In this document: piece by piece, positions 1-8,088 of the stretch
Layout of the letters: every line of letters begins with the position of its first letter
Numbering within the stretch: position 1 is the stretch's first letter
Assembly: GCF_030553075.1 (NCBI RefSeq)
Contig: NZ_CP130701.1
Coordinates: forward strand, 1,488,001 to 1,552,000
Length of the DNA: 64,000 nt
Reading direction: 5' to 3'
Origin: Halomonas sp. I5-271120
GTDB taxonomy: Bacteria; Pseudomonadota; Gammaproteobacteria; Pseudomonadales; Halomonadaceae
Position numbers and translations under genes: made by a program
Notes under the pieces: generated by a model
Database searches by the model: none
Seen by the model: the letters and a program-made list of their open reading frames with translations, nothing else
Told to the model about the DNA's origin: nothing

Positions 1-300
1 CGTCATGGCGATGCCCGGTTCAGCAGCATAGATGCCGATCCCGCGCATACCCCCGCCGTCTACAACCGCGCCGGCTGGTGGCGCGAAGACGCCCAAGGGC
101 GTGCCTACCTGTTCACGACCGGAGGACTGACAGAGGCGCTGGGCGGCTTTGACCTGAAGCGCGGCCTGGATGCTCTGGAAGCCGCCGGCTGGATCGCCGA
201 GCGAGAGGCCAATGCGCGTTCGGTTCGCGTTCAACTCAGCGGGCGTCGTGGTCGCTTCTACGCTGTCCGGCCCACCGATGGTGAGGAGGCAGCGGTATGA
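1..300 (+). CDS. DUF927-family protein, C-terminal fragment (cut by window edge)
   Basis: The reading frame is open from base 1 and stops at 298-300, so only the last 99 residues are visible. They contain NRAGWWR, then YLFTTGGL and an ALEAAGWI segment, which resemble the C-terminal wHTH-like end of DUF927 proteins. Such proteins are superfamily-3-helicase-like and are found in satellite prophages and integrative islands, where they are thought to help element replication. The next ORF overlaps its stop by ATGA. The island context (restriction cargo and an attachment site to the right) supports this reading. Family assignment rests on a short stretch and is moderate. Confidence 0.55.
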   Translation, partial: RHGDARFSSIDADPAHTPAVYNRAGWWREDAQGRAYLFTTGGLTEALGGFDLKRGLDALEAAGWIAEREANARSVRVQLSGRRGRFYAVRPTDGEEAAV

Positions 301-398
301 GCCTGGATGACGCTTACCGCGCTTTTTCCGGTGGCCAGTGGACACCCCCCGGACACCGAATGTCCATCCCATGTCCAGCCTGCAACCCGCATGGTTGA
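297..398 (+). CDS. very short ORF translationally coupled to the DUF927 gene
   Basis: ATG at 297 overlaps the preceding stop and encodes 33 residues, beginning MSLDDAYRAFSGGQWTPPG. No domain is recognised. The downstream bases to about 450 are built of repeated TGGACA-type hexamers (GTGGACATGGTGGACACCGTGGACAT at heart), and a one-base shift near 390 would continue the protein as WLSHVDMVDTVDITK. It may be a truncated or frameshifted version of a slightly longer island protein. It is reported mainly because of the tight coupling. Confidence 0.3.
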   Translation: MSLDDAYRAFSGGQWTPPGHRMSIPCPACNPHG

Positions 399-454
399 GC
401 CATGTGGACATGGTGGACACCGTGGACATCACGAAATGAAGGAAGGCCGGTTAG

Positions 455-970
455 ATGCCCCGACAAACTAGGTCGAGACGCTGCTGGCTGCCCTGAGCGA
501 TGCCGGGCGCGACTTTGGCCTCGAGCTGGCGGCACAAGTCCGGGCGCGGCTGATGCCGCTGGGCTGGCGAGTGCGTGCCGAGCTGGTGGCAGTGATAGAC
601 GACGCCTTAGAGATGGCGCCGGACCTGACGAGCGCCCGCCGGCAAGTGCGCCGGCTGCCGTCCAGCCACAAGGCCCTGGAAGCCGCCAAGGCGGTATGGC
701 CGGCATACCCTGACCGGCGGCACCGGCCACCAATGTCGAGCCGCTGGCGCCGTGGCTGGCGCATATCGCCCGCCATTGGAGCTGGTGCCGGATGACTGCC
801 GGTATCTGATGCAGCACCTGTCAGGGCTACCGGCTGCCGAGGCCATGCGCCTGGCCCATCGGTATGTCGAGGCATGGATGAACGTTGCTAGTGCCGAGCC
901 CGCCCCGCATCGCCAGGCGAACGCCGGCAGACACGCCGCCAACCGCCTGATTCGGGAGGGCCACCCATGA
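455..970 (+). pseudogene. frameshifted island gene (hypothetical protein)
   Basis: Three consecutive frames read as one sensible protein. Frame 1 from 472 gives ETLLAALSDAGRDFGLELA and continues to AAKAVWPAYP. Frame 3 from about 720 gives TNVEPLAPWLAHIARHW. Frame 2 from about 781 gives ELVPDDCRYLMQHLSGL and continues to the stop at 970. An ATG at 455 (MPDKLVETLL if one base is dropped) looks like the original start. At least three small indels lie in about 330 bp, in GC-rich short runs. The stop overlaps the start of the next gene (ATGA), as in an intact operon. Either this gene has decayed or the sequence has local errors. No function is assigned. Confidence 0.5.
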
Positions 971-1200
971 GCACCGATGACGTAACCCGAGAAGCTGCCC
1001 GCCTGCTGGCCAGCCTGCATAGCATGAGGGCCAACACCATGCCCGAAGCCGAGCATGTGCTGGCCATCCTGGAGCATGAGCCCGACCAAGACGCCCTGAT
1101 GGGCTCCGCGGCGGTGCTGAAGGAGATCGACTTCCGGATGCCTGGTGGCACGCTGGCTGGTTTCGTCCGGGTCCGCCTGAAGACCCTGCCGGCATGGTGA
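967..1200 (+). CDS. small hypothetical island protein
   Basis: A 77-residue acidic, helical-looking protein starting MSTDDVTREAARLLASL, with ATG overlapping the stop of the preceding frameshifted gene. It has no membrane segment and no recognised domain. The overlap chain 300/297 and 970/967 indicates a single polycistronic island operon running to the right. It faces the restriction-modification gene tail to tail. Function unknown. Confidence 0.5.
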   Translation: MSTDDVTREAARLLASLHSMRANTMPEAEHVLAILEHEPDQDALMGSAAVLKEIDFRMPGGTLAGFVRVRLKTLPAW

Positions 1201-1271
1201 ATGCCCTGCAGGACGACACGACACCGATAGCACCTGACCTGGAGAAATCCCTGATAACCAAATTATCGCCA

Positions 1272-1292
1272 ACGGGGCCACCATGGCCCCGT
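1272..1292. terminator. hairpin between convergent island genes
   Basis: ACGGGGCCA and TGGCCCCGT form a perfect 9-bp stem with a 3-nt loop, 72 bases after the stop of the + strand ORF and 25 bases before the end of the - strand restriction gene. There is no T-run on either side, so it may be a weak or factor-dependent terminator, or an mRNA 3'-end stabiliser. Confidence 0.35.
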
Positions 1293-1316
1293 CATTAAGG
1301 CGCGGTCAGCGACGGC

Positions 1317-4300
1317 TCACTTCTGGATATCCAAGGTAGGCAACCCCCGAACGATCCGCATGGTTTCCAGGCTGACGGTGACGATGCGCTGGAAAAGTTT
1401 GAGCGGGTAGGCAGGGTCGCCCATAGTTTCGACGGCGTAATCATTGGCATCGTTGACGATACCGCTGTTCTTGTCTTCCTTGACGCGCTGACGTTCCATC
1501 ACCCATTCCAGCGCTGGTTTACCATTGACGACGTAATCATAAGCTTCAAGCGGCACACCCTTCAGGGTGATCAGGTCGTTGTATTTGACGACTGTCTTGT
1601 CCTTTTCCTTGCCCTTCTTGCCGAACCTCCAGGGTTTATTCACACGCAGCTCATATGGCGTCAGCTCGGCAAGATCACGCCCGCCGGAAACCTCGAACTC
1701 TAGCTCATAGGGTGTCACGGCTTCGAAATCGACATGTTGGTCAGCGAGTTCACGTCCAGCATTGGAGAAGTGGCGGAATGCCTCATAGGTACTGACACAT
1801 GGGATGCGTGGCAACTGCACCGACAGGTTGTTCTGGTAACGCTCACGGTACTCCGGTGAATGCAGCAAGCCATAGATGTAGTAGAAGACATCTTCCTTGC
1901 TGATGGCCTGGCCTGGATAGGCATTCTGGAAATGCGCCAGCCCTTCATCGGTGATGCCATCCTGAGCGGTAAAGCCGGCAGGCGAATTATCCTCATCACC
2001 GAAGAGGTCGTCACGATGCTGCTTGGCAGGCTCATAGAGCTTTAGAGGAAATGATTGGCAACCAGCAGCCATCATATTGAGGTCGGGTATAGCAGAGAAC
2101 ATTAGGGCAGAAAATTCTCTACTGCCTGCTCCAGTGATAGAAATCACCCGATTGCTAGCCTCCGGCGTCGGGAAGAGCTTTGGCATTTGGTAAGTACGGG
2201 TGTTGAAGAAGTTGCTGAAGTAAAGGTATGAGCTGGTGAACGGGCGATAAACGCTTTTGACGATAGCGCCATCTTCAAAACTTCCGTAGCGACCACGCTC
2301 AACGCCGACCTTTTGGGCATGATCCCAACTTATCTGGGTGGGGTCGGTATCTATAAAGTCGTTGACCTTGAGGCCAGCGTTTTTCCCGCCAGCTTCCGCG
2401 TAGCGACCTACCTCGCTGTTATAGAAGTCGATCATGCGCCGCATATTATCTTCGGCTCTGACCGGGGAGGCGTTGTAGCACCAGGCATCGCGCCCTGTCA
2501 TGACTCCACGAGAGTAGTTCCTGAAGAGCTGTGTTTCGTCCTTGTTCTTCTTATCCCCCATCAGGATAAAATCACTGAAGCTGTCATCGCGCGGATTCAG
2601 CCAGTCGCCGTATTCGTTCGACTCAATGGTCGTCCAGCCATGGAGCTCTTCGATGCCCTTGATGCTACGCAGATTGCTGATGGTCTTGAGCTTGTCTTCA
2701 CGGCTCAGGTAATCACCAATGTCGTGGAAGTGGATCTTGCCACAATCACTGGACTGCGGATTCTTGACGAATAGCGTGATGGCGATGGGCGCGCGGCTGC
2801 CCGAGCCGAAAATCTTGCCCCCTTCCTTGCGCGACTGTTCGCCGCTGGTTCGCTGATTGCCCCGCAAGTGGAAGATATAAAGGCTGCTGAATTCTTCGGC
2901 CAGGCACTGACGCAGGCCATCCATGGCGTTGCCGTCCAGCCAGCCTGCGTTGGTTACATAAGCCATGACACCGCCATCCTTGCCGAGGCGGTCGCTCCCC
3001 CAGCGGATGGCACGGATATAGCTGTCATACAGTGAGTTCTTATTGGTAGCGTTGGAGCGTATCGCATAGGATTCACGAATTGACCGGTCAAGCCGCGGGT
3101 AACCGATATTGGCGTTATTATCGTTGGCGCTGTCCTGGCCGGACGAATAAGGCGGGTTGCCCATGATGACGCGGATATCCAGCGCCTTCTGGCGCTTGCG
3201 GCGTTCCGAGTTGTCTTCCAGCAGCCCGGCGATCTGGTCGTCACTTTCGTACATCTGGAAGGTATCGGTCAGGCAGATGCCTTCGAAAGGCTCATATTCA
3301 CCGCTATTCAACTCGTGATATACGGCTTCGATATTGATGGCGGCGATGTAATAGGCCAACAGGACGATTTCATTGGCATGAATCTCATGGCGGTATTTGT
3401 GCGCCAGCTCGTTGGAGCGTATCAGCCCTGATTGCATCAGTCGGGTGATGAAAGTGCCCGTGCCGGTGAAGGGGTCGATGATATGCACGCCCTGATTGCC
3501 CAGGGTCTGGCCGAATTCCTGCTGGAGTACGTCATTCACCGAATGGAGCATAAAATCCACTACAGCGGGCGGCGTGTAGACGATCCCTAGGCGTTCGGTC
3601 AGGCGTGGGAAGGCCCCCCGGAAGAACTTATCGTAAAGCTCGCTAATCAGGCGCTGCTTTCCTTCTGATGACTGCACACCTTGAGCTCGCCGGTGGACAC
3701 TCTCATAGAACTTGGTCAGGGAATCAGATTCCTTGGCCAGGTTATGCTCGTCCAGGGCATCGAGCACCTTCTGGATTCCCTGCGATACAGGATTATTACG
3801 TGTGAATTCGTGGCCCTCGAACAGGGCCTCGAAAACCGGGCGGGTAATGAGATGCTGAGCCAGCATTTCTACTGCCTCGGTTTCCGTGATGGCCTCGTTC
3901 AAGTCGTCGCGAAGCTCGCTCAGAAAGGCATTGAATGCCTGGCGAGCCACGCCGTGATCATCGGCCAGTGTAGTTTCGATACGAGTAATATGGCGGCGGG
4001 CAATATCGGCGATATCCCCTGCCCAGTCTTCCCAGTAGTCTCGTGTGCCGCATTTCTTGACGATGCGGGCGATGATGGCCTTGCTGACTTCTTCATTGAA
4101 CTGAAGGCCAACCTGCTCGCGAATCTGATCCGCTGCATCATTATCCGGCTGTGGGTCGGTGCCGCCATGCCCACCGATATCGGTACGCTCCGATGTGCCA
4201 GTGGAACGTGTTGGAAGGCTATCGCTGACCTGAGTGATGGCATCCAATTCCTGATTGACGCCGATAATCTCCAGGTTATCGGAAACATCTTCGCCCAGGC

Positions 4301-6218
4301 CGGCGCGGTTGATGGTTGCATCCATACGTTCATCATGGGCACGCAGGGCATTGAGAATCTGCCAGACGATCTTGTAGCGCTCGTTATCGTTAAGCGCCTC
4401 TTCCGGCGTCAGGCCGCTCGGCACCCCAATAGGCAGAATGACATATCCCATCTGCTTGTCGGGAGCTCGGCGCATGACGCGCCCCACGGACTGCACCACG
4501 TCAATCGTAGAACGCCGCGGGTGCAGGAACATGATGGCGTCGAGTGCCGGCACATCCACGCCTTCGGACAGACAACGGGCATTGCTCAGGATGCGGCACT
4601 CGTTGCTTTCGCTGTCACCCTTGAGCCAGTCCAGCAACTGATTACGCGAGCGTGCATCATAAGTTCCATCGACGTGCTGCACCTCGCAGCTCAGCGGCAG
4701 GGGGTCGTCACCGAAGCTGTGCTGGTGATACTCCTCGATTACAGGTGTGAACTGCTCGGCCATCAACTGGGATGACTTGATATCGCGACAGAAGGCCAAG
4801 GCACGTCGCATGGGGTTCTGATCCCGCAGGCCAGCTCCTTCCTTCAACAGGGCCTTATAGCAGCCCACCATCCGTGAGGCATCGTCCAGGCGAAGCTCGT
4901 TATCTTCCGATAGCAGGCTCTGTACACCGCTGCTGACCAGGTTTTCATCCATAGCCAGTACGATGACGCGATAGTCCGTGAGGAGGTTGTTTTCAACCGC
5001 CCAGGCAAATCCCCGATGGAACAGCACCTTTCCAAACAGGGACTCGTCATCCATATCGCAGAGTGCTGCGCCATGCTCGTCGGCCTTGCTACGCGCCTGT
5101 TCGCCGAAAATACGAGGAGTGGCGGTCATATAGAGGCGTTTTCGACCTGCCACATGAGCATTGTCGTGAATCCGAACGAAGTTGGAGTCATCTTCACCTG
5201 CCAACGTCACACCGGTCGTGCGGTGTGCTTCATCACAGATGATCAGGTCGAACTCAGGCAGCCCGTACCCCTGAGCATCACTGACCGCCTGTATGGATTG
5301 GTAGGTCGCGAATACGACCGTCATGGCATCCGGCGATGCGGACGAGGCTTCACGCGCCAGTGTCTCGGCATGGGTCGTCGCTGGGAAAGTCAGATCATGC
5401 TGTTGGAGGTCGGCCACGTCGTCCGAGCGTTTACGCTTGCCTACATGGGCATCCGAACAGACAGCAAAGGAGCGCAGTTCAACTTCGGCATCCTGGCTCC
5501 ATTCCGTCACCGTCTGAGACATCAGCGCTAGCGAGGGCACCATGAATAGCACCCGCTTGCCTTGACCGGCCAGGTGTTCGGCAATACGCAGACTGGTAAA
5601 AGTTTTACCGGTGCCGCAGGCCATGATCAGTTTGCCCCGATCCGCCGTGGCCAACCCTCTTCCCACTTCCTCCAGCGCTTCCTGCTGATCGGGGCGCAGC
5701 GTCTTGCGGGAACGCAGCGTCACTTTTCCGGATTGAGCGAACAGCGACCAGTCGATACGACTTTCCTGAAGGTCGCGCAGGCCGATGCGGCGGGTGGGGA
5801 TGTACTGATCGGCGTCACTGAGTAAAGCCTCGACATTCTTCCCAGGTGCCATATCGGTGGTGTCGATAATCAAGCGCTCAACGAAGGGGGCACGGCCCGA
5901 GACGCTGATGAAGGAGTCGATATCCCCGCGTTGCAGGCGGTGGGAGCGGCTATAGAACTTGCACTGGATCGCGCAATAGTGGTCCTCGTTACCTCGGATG
6001 CGTGCCACCAAATCGATGCCAGTGTCCTGAAACGATGCCCCACTACCGACATGCTCGACCCAATCGGCATAGGTCCATACCTGGTCATACTGCTGACGCT
6101 GCACGTCATCGTGCTCTATCCAGGCCTGTACCAGCTCCTCAAAGTAGGTTCCGAGTTCACGAGGGGTACGGGCATGCTGGCGGTAGCGCTCCAGCAGGTC
6201 ATGTAGGTCTGCACTCAT
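1317..6218 (-). CDS. single-chain restriction-modification enzyme (type ISP-like: nuclease, helicase, methyltransferase)
   Basis: A 1633-residue protein with the domain order of type ISP enzymes such as LlaGI/LlaBIII. An N-terminal Mrr/PD-(D/E)XK nuclease has D69 in TGIDLVAR and QCK at 85-87. A superfamily-2 translocase follows with ACGTGKT at 200-206, DEAH at 329-332 and SVGRVMRR at about 577-584. An N6-adenine methyltransferase follows with DPFTGTGTF at 915-923 and NPPY at 1021-1024, then a C-terminal region that in this family carries target recognition. All core motifs are present and the frame is intact, so it is probably active. No separate specificity or methylase gene is adjacent, as expected for a self-sufficient enzyme. 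Known role: ATP-driven restriction of foreign DNA with hemi-methylation of host sites. It is the cargo nearest the island's right end. Start ATG 6218 has only a weak GGAAAG upstream. Confidence 0.88.
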   Translation of the reverse strand: MSADLHDLLERYRQHARTPRELGTYFEELVQAWIEHDDVQRQQYDQVWTYADWVEHVGSGASFQDTGIDLVARIRGNEDHYCAIQCKFYSRSHRLQRGDIDSFISVSGRAPFVERLIIDTTDMAPGKNVEALLSDADQYIPTRRIGLRDLQESRIDWSLFAQSGKVTLRSRKTLRPDQQEALEEVGRGLATADRGKLIMACGTGKTFTSLRIAEHLAGQGKRVLFMVPSLALMSQTVTEWSQDAEVELRSFAVCSDAHVGKRKRSDDVADLQQHDLTFPATTHAETLAREASSASPDAMTVVFATYQSIQAVSDAQGYGLPEFDLIICDEAHRTTGVTLAGEDDSNFVRIHDNAHVAGRKRLYMTATPRIFGEQARSKADEHGAALCDMDDESLFGKVLFHRGFAWAVENNLLTDYRVIVLAMDENLVSSGVQSLLSEDNELRLDDASRMVGCYKALLKEGAGLRDQNPMRRALAFCRDIKSSQLMAEQFTPVIEEYHQHSFGDDPLPLSCEVQHVDGTYDARSRNQLLDWLKGDSESNECRILSNARCLSEGVDVPALDAIMFLHPRRSTIDVVQSVGRVMRRAPDKQMGYVILPIGVPSGLTPEEALNDNERYKIVWQILNALRAHDERMDATINRAGLGEDVSDNLEIIGVNQELDAITQVSDSLPTRSTGTSERTDIGGHGGTDPQPDNDAADQIREQVGLQFNEEVSKAIIARIVKKCGTRDYWEDWAGDIADIARRHITRIETTLADDHGVARQAFNAFLSELRDDLNEAITETEAVEMLAQHLITRPVFEALFEGHEFTRNNPVSQGIQKVLDALDEHNLAKESDSLTKFYESVHRRAQGVQSSEGKQRLISELYDKFFRGAFPRLTERLGIVYTPPAVVDFMLHSVNDVLQQEFGQTLGNQGVHIIDPFTGTGTFITRLMQSGLIRSNELAHKYRHEIHANEIVLLAYYIAAINIEAVYHELNSGEYEPFEGICLTDTFQMYESDDQIAGLLEDNSERRKRQKALDIRVIMGNPPYSSGQDSANDNNANIGYPRLDRSIRESYAIRSNATNKNSLYDSYIRAIRWGSDRLGKDGGVMAYVTNAGWLDGNAMDGLRQCLAEEFSSLYIFHLRGNQRTSGEQSRKEGGKIFGSGSRAPIAITLFVKNPQSSDCGKIHFHDIGDYLSREDKLKTISNLRSIKGIEELHGWTTIESNEYGDWLNPRDDSFSDFILMGDKKNKDETQLFRNYSRGVMTGRDAWCYNASPVRAEDNMRRMIDFYNSEVGRYAEAGGKNAGLKVNDFIDTDPTQISWDHAQKVGVERGRYGSFEDGAIVKSVYRPFTSSYLYFSNFFNTRTYQMPKLFPTPEASNRVISITGAGSREFSALMFSAIPDLNMMAAGCQSFPLKLYEPAKQHRDDLFGDEDNSPAGFTAQDGITDEGLAHFQNAYPGQAISKEDVFYYIYGLLHSPEYRERYQNNLSVQLPRIPCVSTYEAFRHFSNAGRELADQHVDFEAVTPYELEFEVSGGRDLAELTPYELRVNKPWRFGKKGKEKDKTVVKYNDLITLKGVPLEAYDYVVNGKPALEWVMERQRVKEDKNSGIVNDANDYAVETMGDPAYPLKLFQRIVTVSLETMRIVRGLPTLDIQK

Positions 6219-6611
6219 AGCGATATTCTTTCCGGCCGGGGAATAAGGTGTGGGCCAAGGCTACCAAAGCAGGGCAGCACAGGCAGTAACTGGAAGATTC
6301 TTATCTCACTTCCTCCTAGCGATAGGTCCGCTGCTAACCGAGGAGCTAGGTTGTGGCCGATAAGGCGCTTCCCTATGATGCTCTATTGCCAAGGCAAATG
6401 AACCGGACGATTGGGCGATCAAAGTTTCGGATACATGCATCATGTCGAGCAACGGCTAGCGCTGCTGGGAAGCCAAGTAGGGAAAAGTAGGAATTGGCGA
6501 GGAGTCAGAAACGAGGGCAGAAACGTCCCCAAGGGGGCATATTTGGGGGCACAGGACCATCAATTAATATAAATAAATTTTTAAAATCAATATATTATAT
6601 GCTTTTTTAGT
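6219..6611. other. non-coding right flank of the island, with AT-rich arm region
   Basis: No convincing ORF. The left part should hold the promoter of the restriction gene, though no clear -35/-10 pair stands out. At 6529-6556 the heptamer GGGGGCA occurs twice (6533 and 6549 regions), flanking CATATTTG. It is followed by a run of about 45 nearly pure A/T bases (6564-6609). Direct repeats plus an AT-rich bend region beside an attachment site are typical of tyrosine-integrase arm and IHF sites. That role is inferred. Confidence 0.5.
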
Positions 6612-6629
6612 TGGACGCCGCCTCCACCA
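6612..6629 (+). other. attachment-site copy of a tmRNA/tRNA 3' end (island right boundary)
   Basis: TGGACGCCGCCTCCACCA ends in CCA and matches the acceptor-stem 3' end expected for a gammaproteobacterial tmRNA (family pattern GGACG...CCGCC-N-TCCACCA). It is not preceded by the rest of a tmRNA or tRNA, but is followed 12 bases later by a strong terminator. This is the footprint left when an island integrates into the 3' end of such a gene: the intact gene is rebuilt at the far end and the original 3' end with its terminator is displaced here. ssrA is preferred, but a tRNA gene cannot be excluded. Confidence 0.6.
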
Positions 6630-6640
6630 ACACTAGAGAA

Positions 6641-6666
6641 AAGCCACCCGACCGGGTGGCTTTTTT
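6641..6666 (+). terminator. terminator displaced from the RNA gene used as integration target
   Basis: AAGCCACCCG ACCGGGTGGCTT forms a GC-rich stem followed by TTTTTT. It lies directly after the CCTCCACCA attachment copy with no gene upstream on this strand, so it most plausibly belonged to the tmRNA/tRNA gene. Bases 6667-6880 after it hold no recognisable gene. Confidence 0.75.
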
Positions 6667-6891
6667 CGTTTCCGACGGCACTCAGTGCAACTGCGTGTCG
6701 GCGCGCTCCTGTCACCTCTGCATACCCCCTCCTAGCGGCTCTCTCAACATCAGAAAAAGCCGCTCAATCGGCAACCGGCACCATCACTGCCGCTTTTGCA
6801 TATGGACTGGGGCTTGCTCTAGGCCGCTGGCAGTGGAACCATCACGCTTTGATTTACTCTCACTGCGTCTAGACCATGCCGAGGAGGCTCG

Positions 6892-7443
6892 ATGTTTGCC
6901 TTGATGCGCCACCTGTCATTGGCCGCCCTGCTGGCCACAACCACCCTGACGCCGGCACTTGCGCAGGAAACCACCGATCAGCCGGTCTTCGGCTGGGTTG
7001 AAAAGGCATTTGTCGAACCCTGGGGGGTCGAGGTAAAGGCCAAGCTCGATAGCGGCGCGCTGACCTCGTCGCTGGATGCCCGCGACATCGAACGCTTCGA
7101 GAAGGACGGTGAAGACTGGGTGCGCTTTCGCCTCGAACTCGAAGATGAAGAAACAGGCGAGCTCTTTGAAAAGACCCTCGAACGGCCGGTTAATCGCAAT
7201 CTCTTGCTGCGCGGCGCCGGCGGCACCTCGCGCCGCCCCACCGTCATCATGACGATCTGCCTTGGCGATACGCGCTATGAGGAAGACTTCAGCCTGCGTA
7301 ATCGCAGCAAGATGAATTACCCAGTGCTGCTTGGTCGTCGCACCATCAGCCACCTGGGTGTGCTGGATGTCGACAAGACCTTCCTCAGCGATCCTGGCTG
7401 CGACGCGGACTCCAAGACAGTGCCCTACGCCGACGAGAAGTAG
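6892..7443 (+). CDS. secreted RimK/LysX-associated retropepsin-like protease (Zn_protease/DUF785 family)
   Basis: A 183-residue protein. An N-terminal signal peptide (residues about 1-24, ending TPALAQE) is followed by the family domain with AKLDSGALTSSLDA at about 50-63, the D-S/T-G-A catalytic-type motif of this retropepsin-like family. Conserved NYPVLLGR and FLSDPGC lie near the C-terminus. The family is annotated as putative ATP-dependent zinc protease, but the fold suggests an aspartic protease. Several members are periplasmic and genetically linked to envelope functions. Start ATG 6892 has GAGGAGG four bases upstream; a second in-frame ATG at 6904 is less well placed. It stands alone, as the first backbone gene after the island. 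Confidence 0.8.
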   Translation: MFALMRHLSLAALLATTTLTPALAQETTDQPVFGWVEKAFVEPWGVEVKAKLDSGALTSSLDARDIERFEKDGEDWVRFRLELEDEETGELFEKTLERPVNRNLLLRGAGGTSRRPTVIMTICLGDTRYEEDFSLRNRSKMNYPVLLGRRTISHLGVLDVDKTFLSDPGCDADSKTVPYADEK

Positions 7444-7456
7444 CGAGCCGGCAGGC

Positions 7457-7482
7457 AAAAAAAACCACCCGCATGCGGGTGG
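7457..7482 (-). terminator. rho-independent terminator of the zinc-ribbon gene
   Basis: CCACCCGC ATGCGGGTGG forms a strong stem, and on the - strand it is followed by a run of eight T. It ends the - strand transcript of the gene at 7611-7802. It also lies 20 bases beyond the stop of the + strand protease gene and may act as a roadblock there. Confidence 0.75.
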
Positions 7483-7610
7483 TAGAAGGTACAGCTGAAG
7501 GTACTGCTTGCTTGCCAAAAACTGCTTGTCGGAAACGACTGGGAAAGATGTCTCTCTTGGGCGATCTTGACTGAGAGGCCCTAGCGCCGGACGCCAAGCG
7601 GGCCGACAAT

Positions 7611-7802
7611 TCAACTGGCCAGGAGTGCCTCTCGACGCATCTCGCTGGCCTGAGCCATGCGCCATTCCAGGTCATCTGCCCGGCATTTGACGCTATGGCA
7701 GCGTGCACAGGTCACCACTTGCCGATCTTCCTCGCGCGTGGGAATTCGAAAGTGCTGGGCACCGCACAGCGAACATTCCAGCTCCAGACGAACGTCCAAC
7801 AT
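7611..7802 (-). CDS. small zinc-ribbon protein
   Basis: A 63-residue protein with two CxxC pairs: CSLCG at about 10-14 and CARCH at about 32-36, spaced as in a single zinc ribbon. No membrane segment or catalytic domain is present. AGGAGG lies eight bases upstream of ATG 7802, supporting expression. Its own promoter lies upstream and a terminator follows. Small single-ribbon proteins of this kind often bind nucleic acid or partner proteins; no specific role can be given. Confidence 0.7.
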   Translation of the reverse strand: MLDVRLELECSLCGAQHFRIPTREEDRQVVTCARCHSVKCRADDLEWRMAQASEMRREALLAS

Positions 7803-7861
7803 ACCGCTTTCCTCCTGATGACGTGATGCGTCGCGCGCCTCCTGCGTCTGCGACTTCTGGT

Positions 7862-7890
7862 ATTATATAGTGCACGATCGATTGCACGAT
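7862..7890 (-). promoter_or_regulatory. probable promoter with repeated operator-like octamer
   Basis: On the - strand a TATAAT lies at 7867-7862, about 60 bases before the zinc-ribbon start. Immediately upstream the octamer TGCACGAT occurs twice (7871-7878 and 7883-7890, 12 bp apart). The -35 is not clear. The direct repeat next to a good -10 suggests binding by a regulator, which is inference only. The rest of 7803-8088 shows no gene. Confidence 0.35.
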
Positions 7891-8088
7891 GTACAATCTC
7901 TGTATAACAAGGGGTTTATCATGAGATGATACCCCTCAACTGGCGCCAATCTGGCGACTTTTATAGCGGAACTGCATGACCCAGGCATGACAGGCAACAC
8001 CTTGTGACTCACCTCAGCGCATGCTGTGATGCCAAGCTAAGCGCCGTCGAGCGCCCCCCATCATTCACACCATTACATGGAGGCATGT

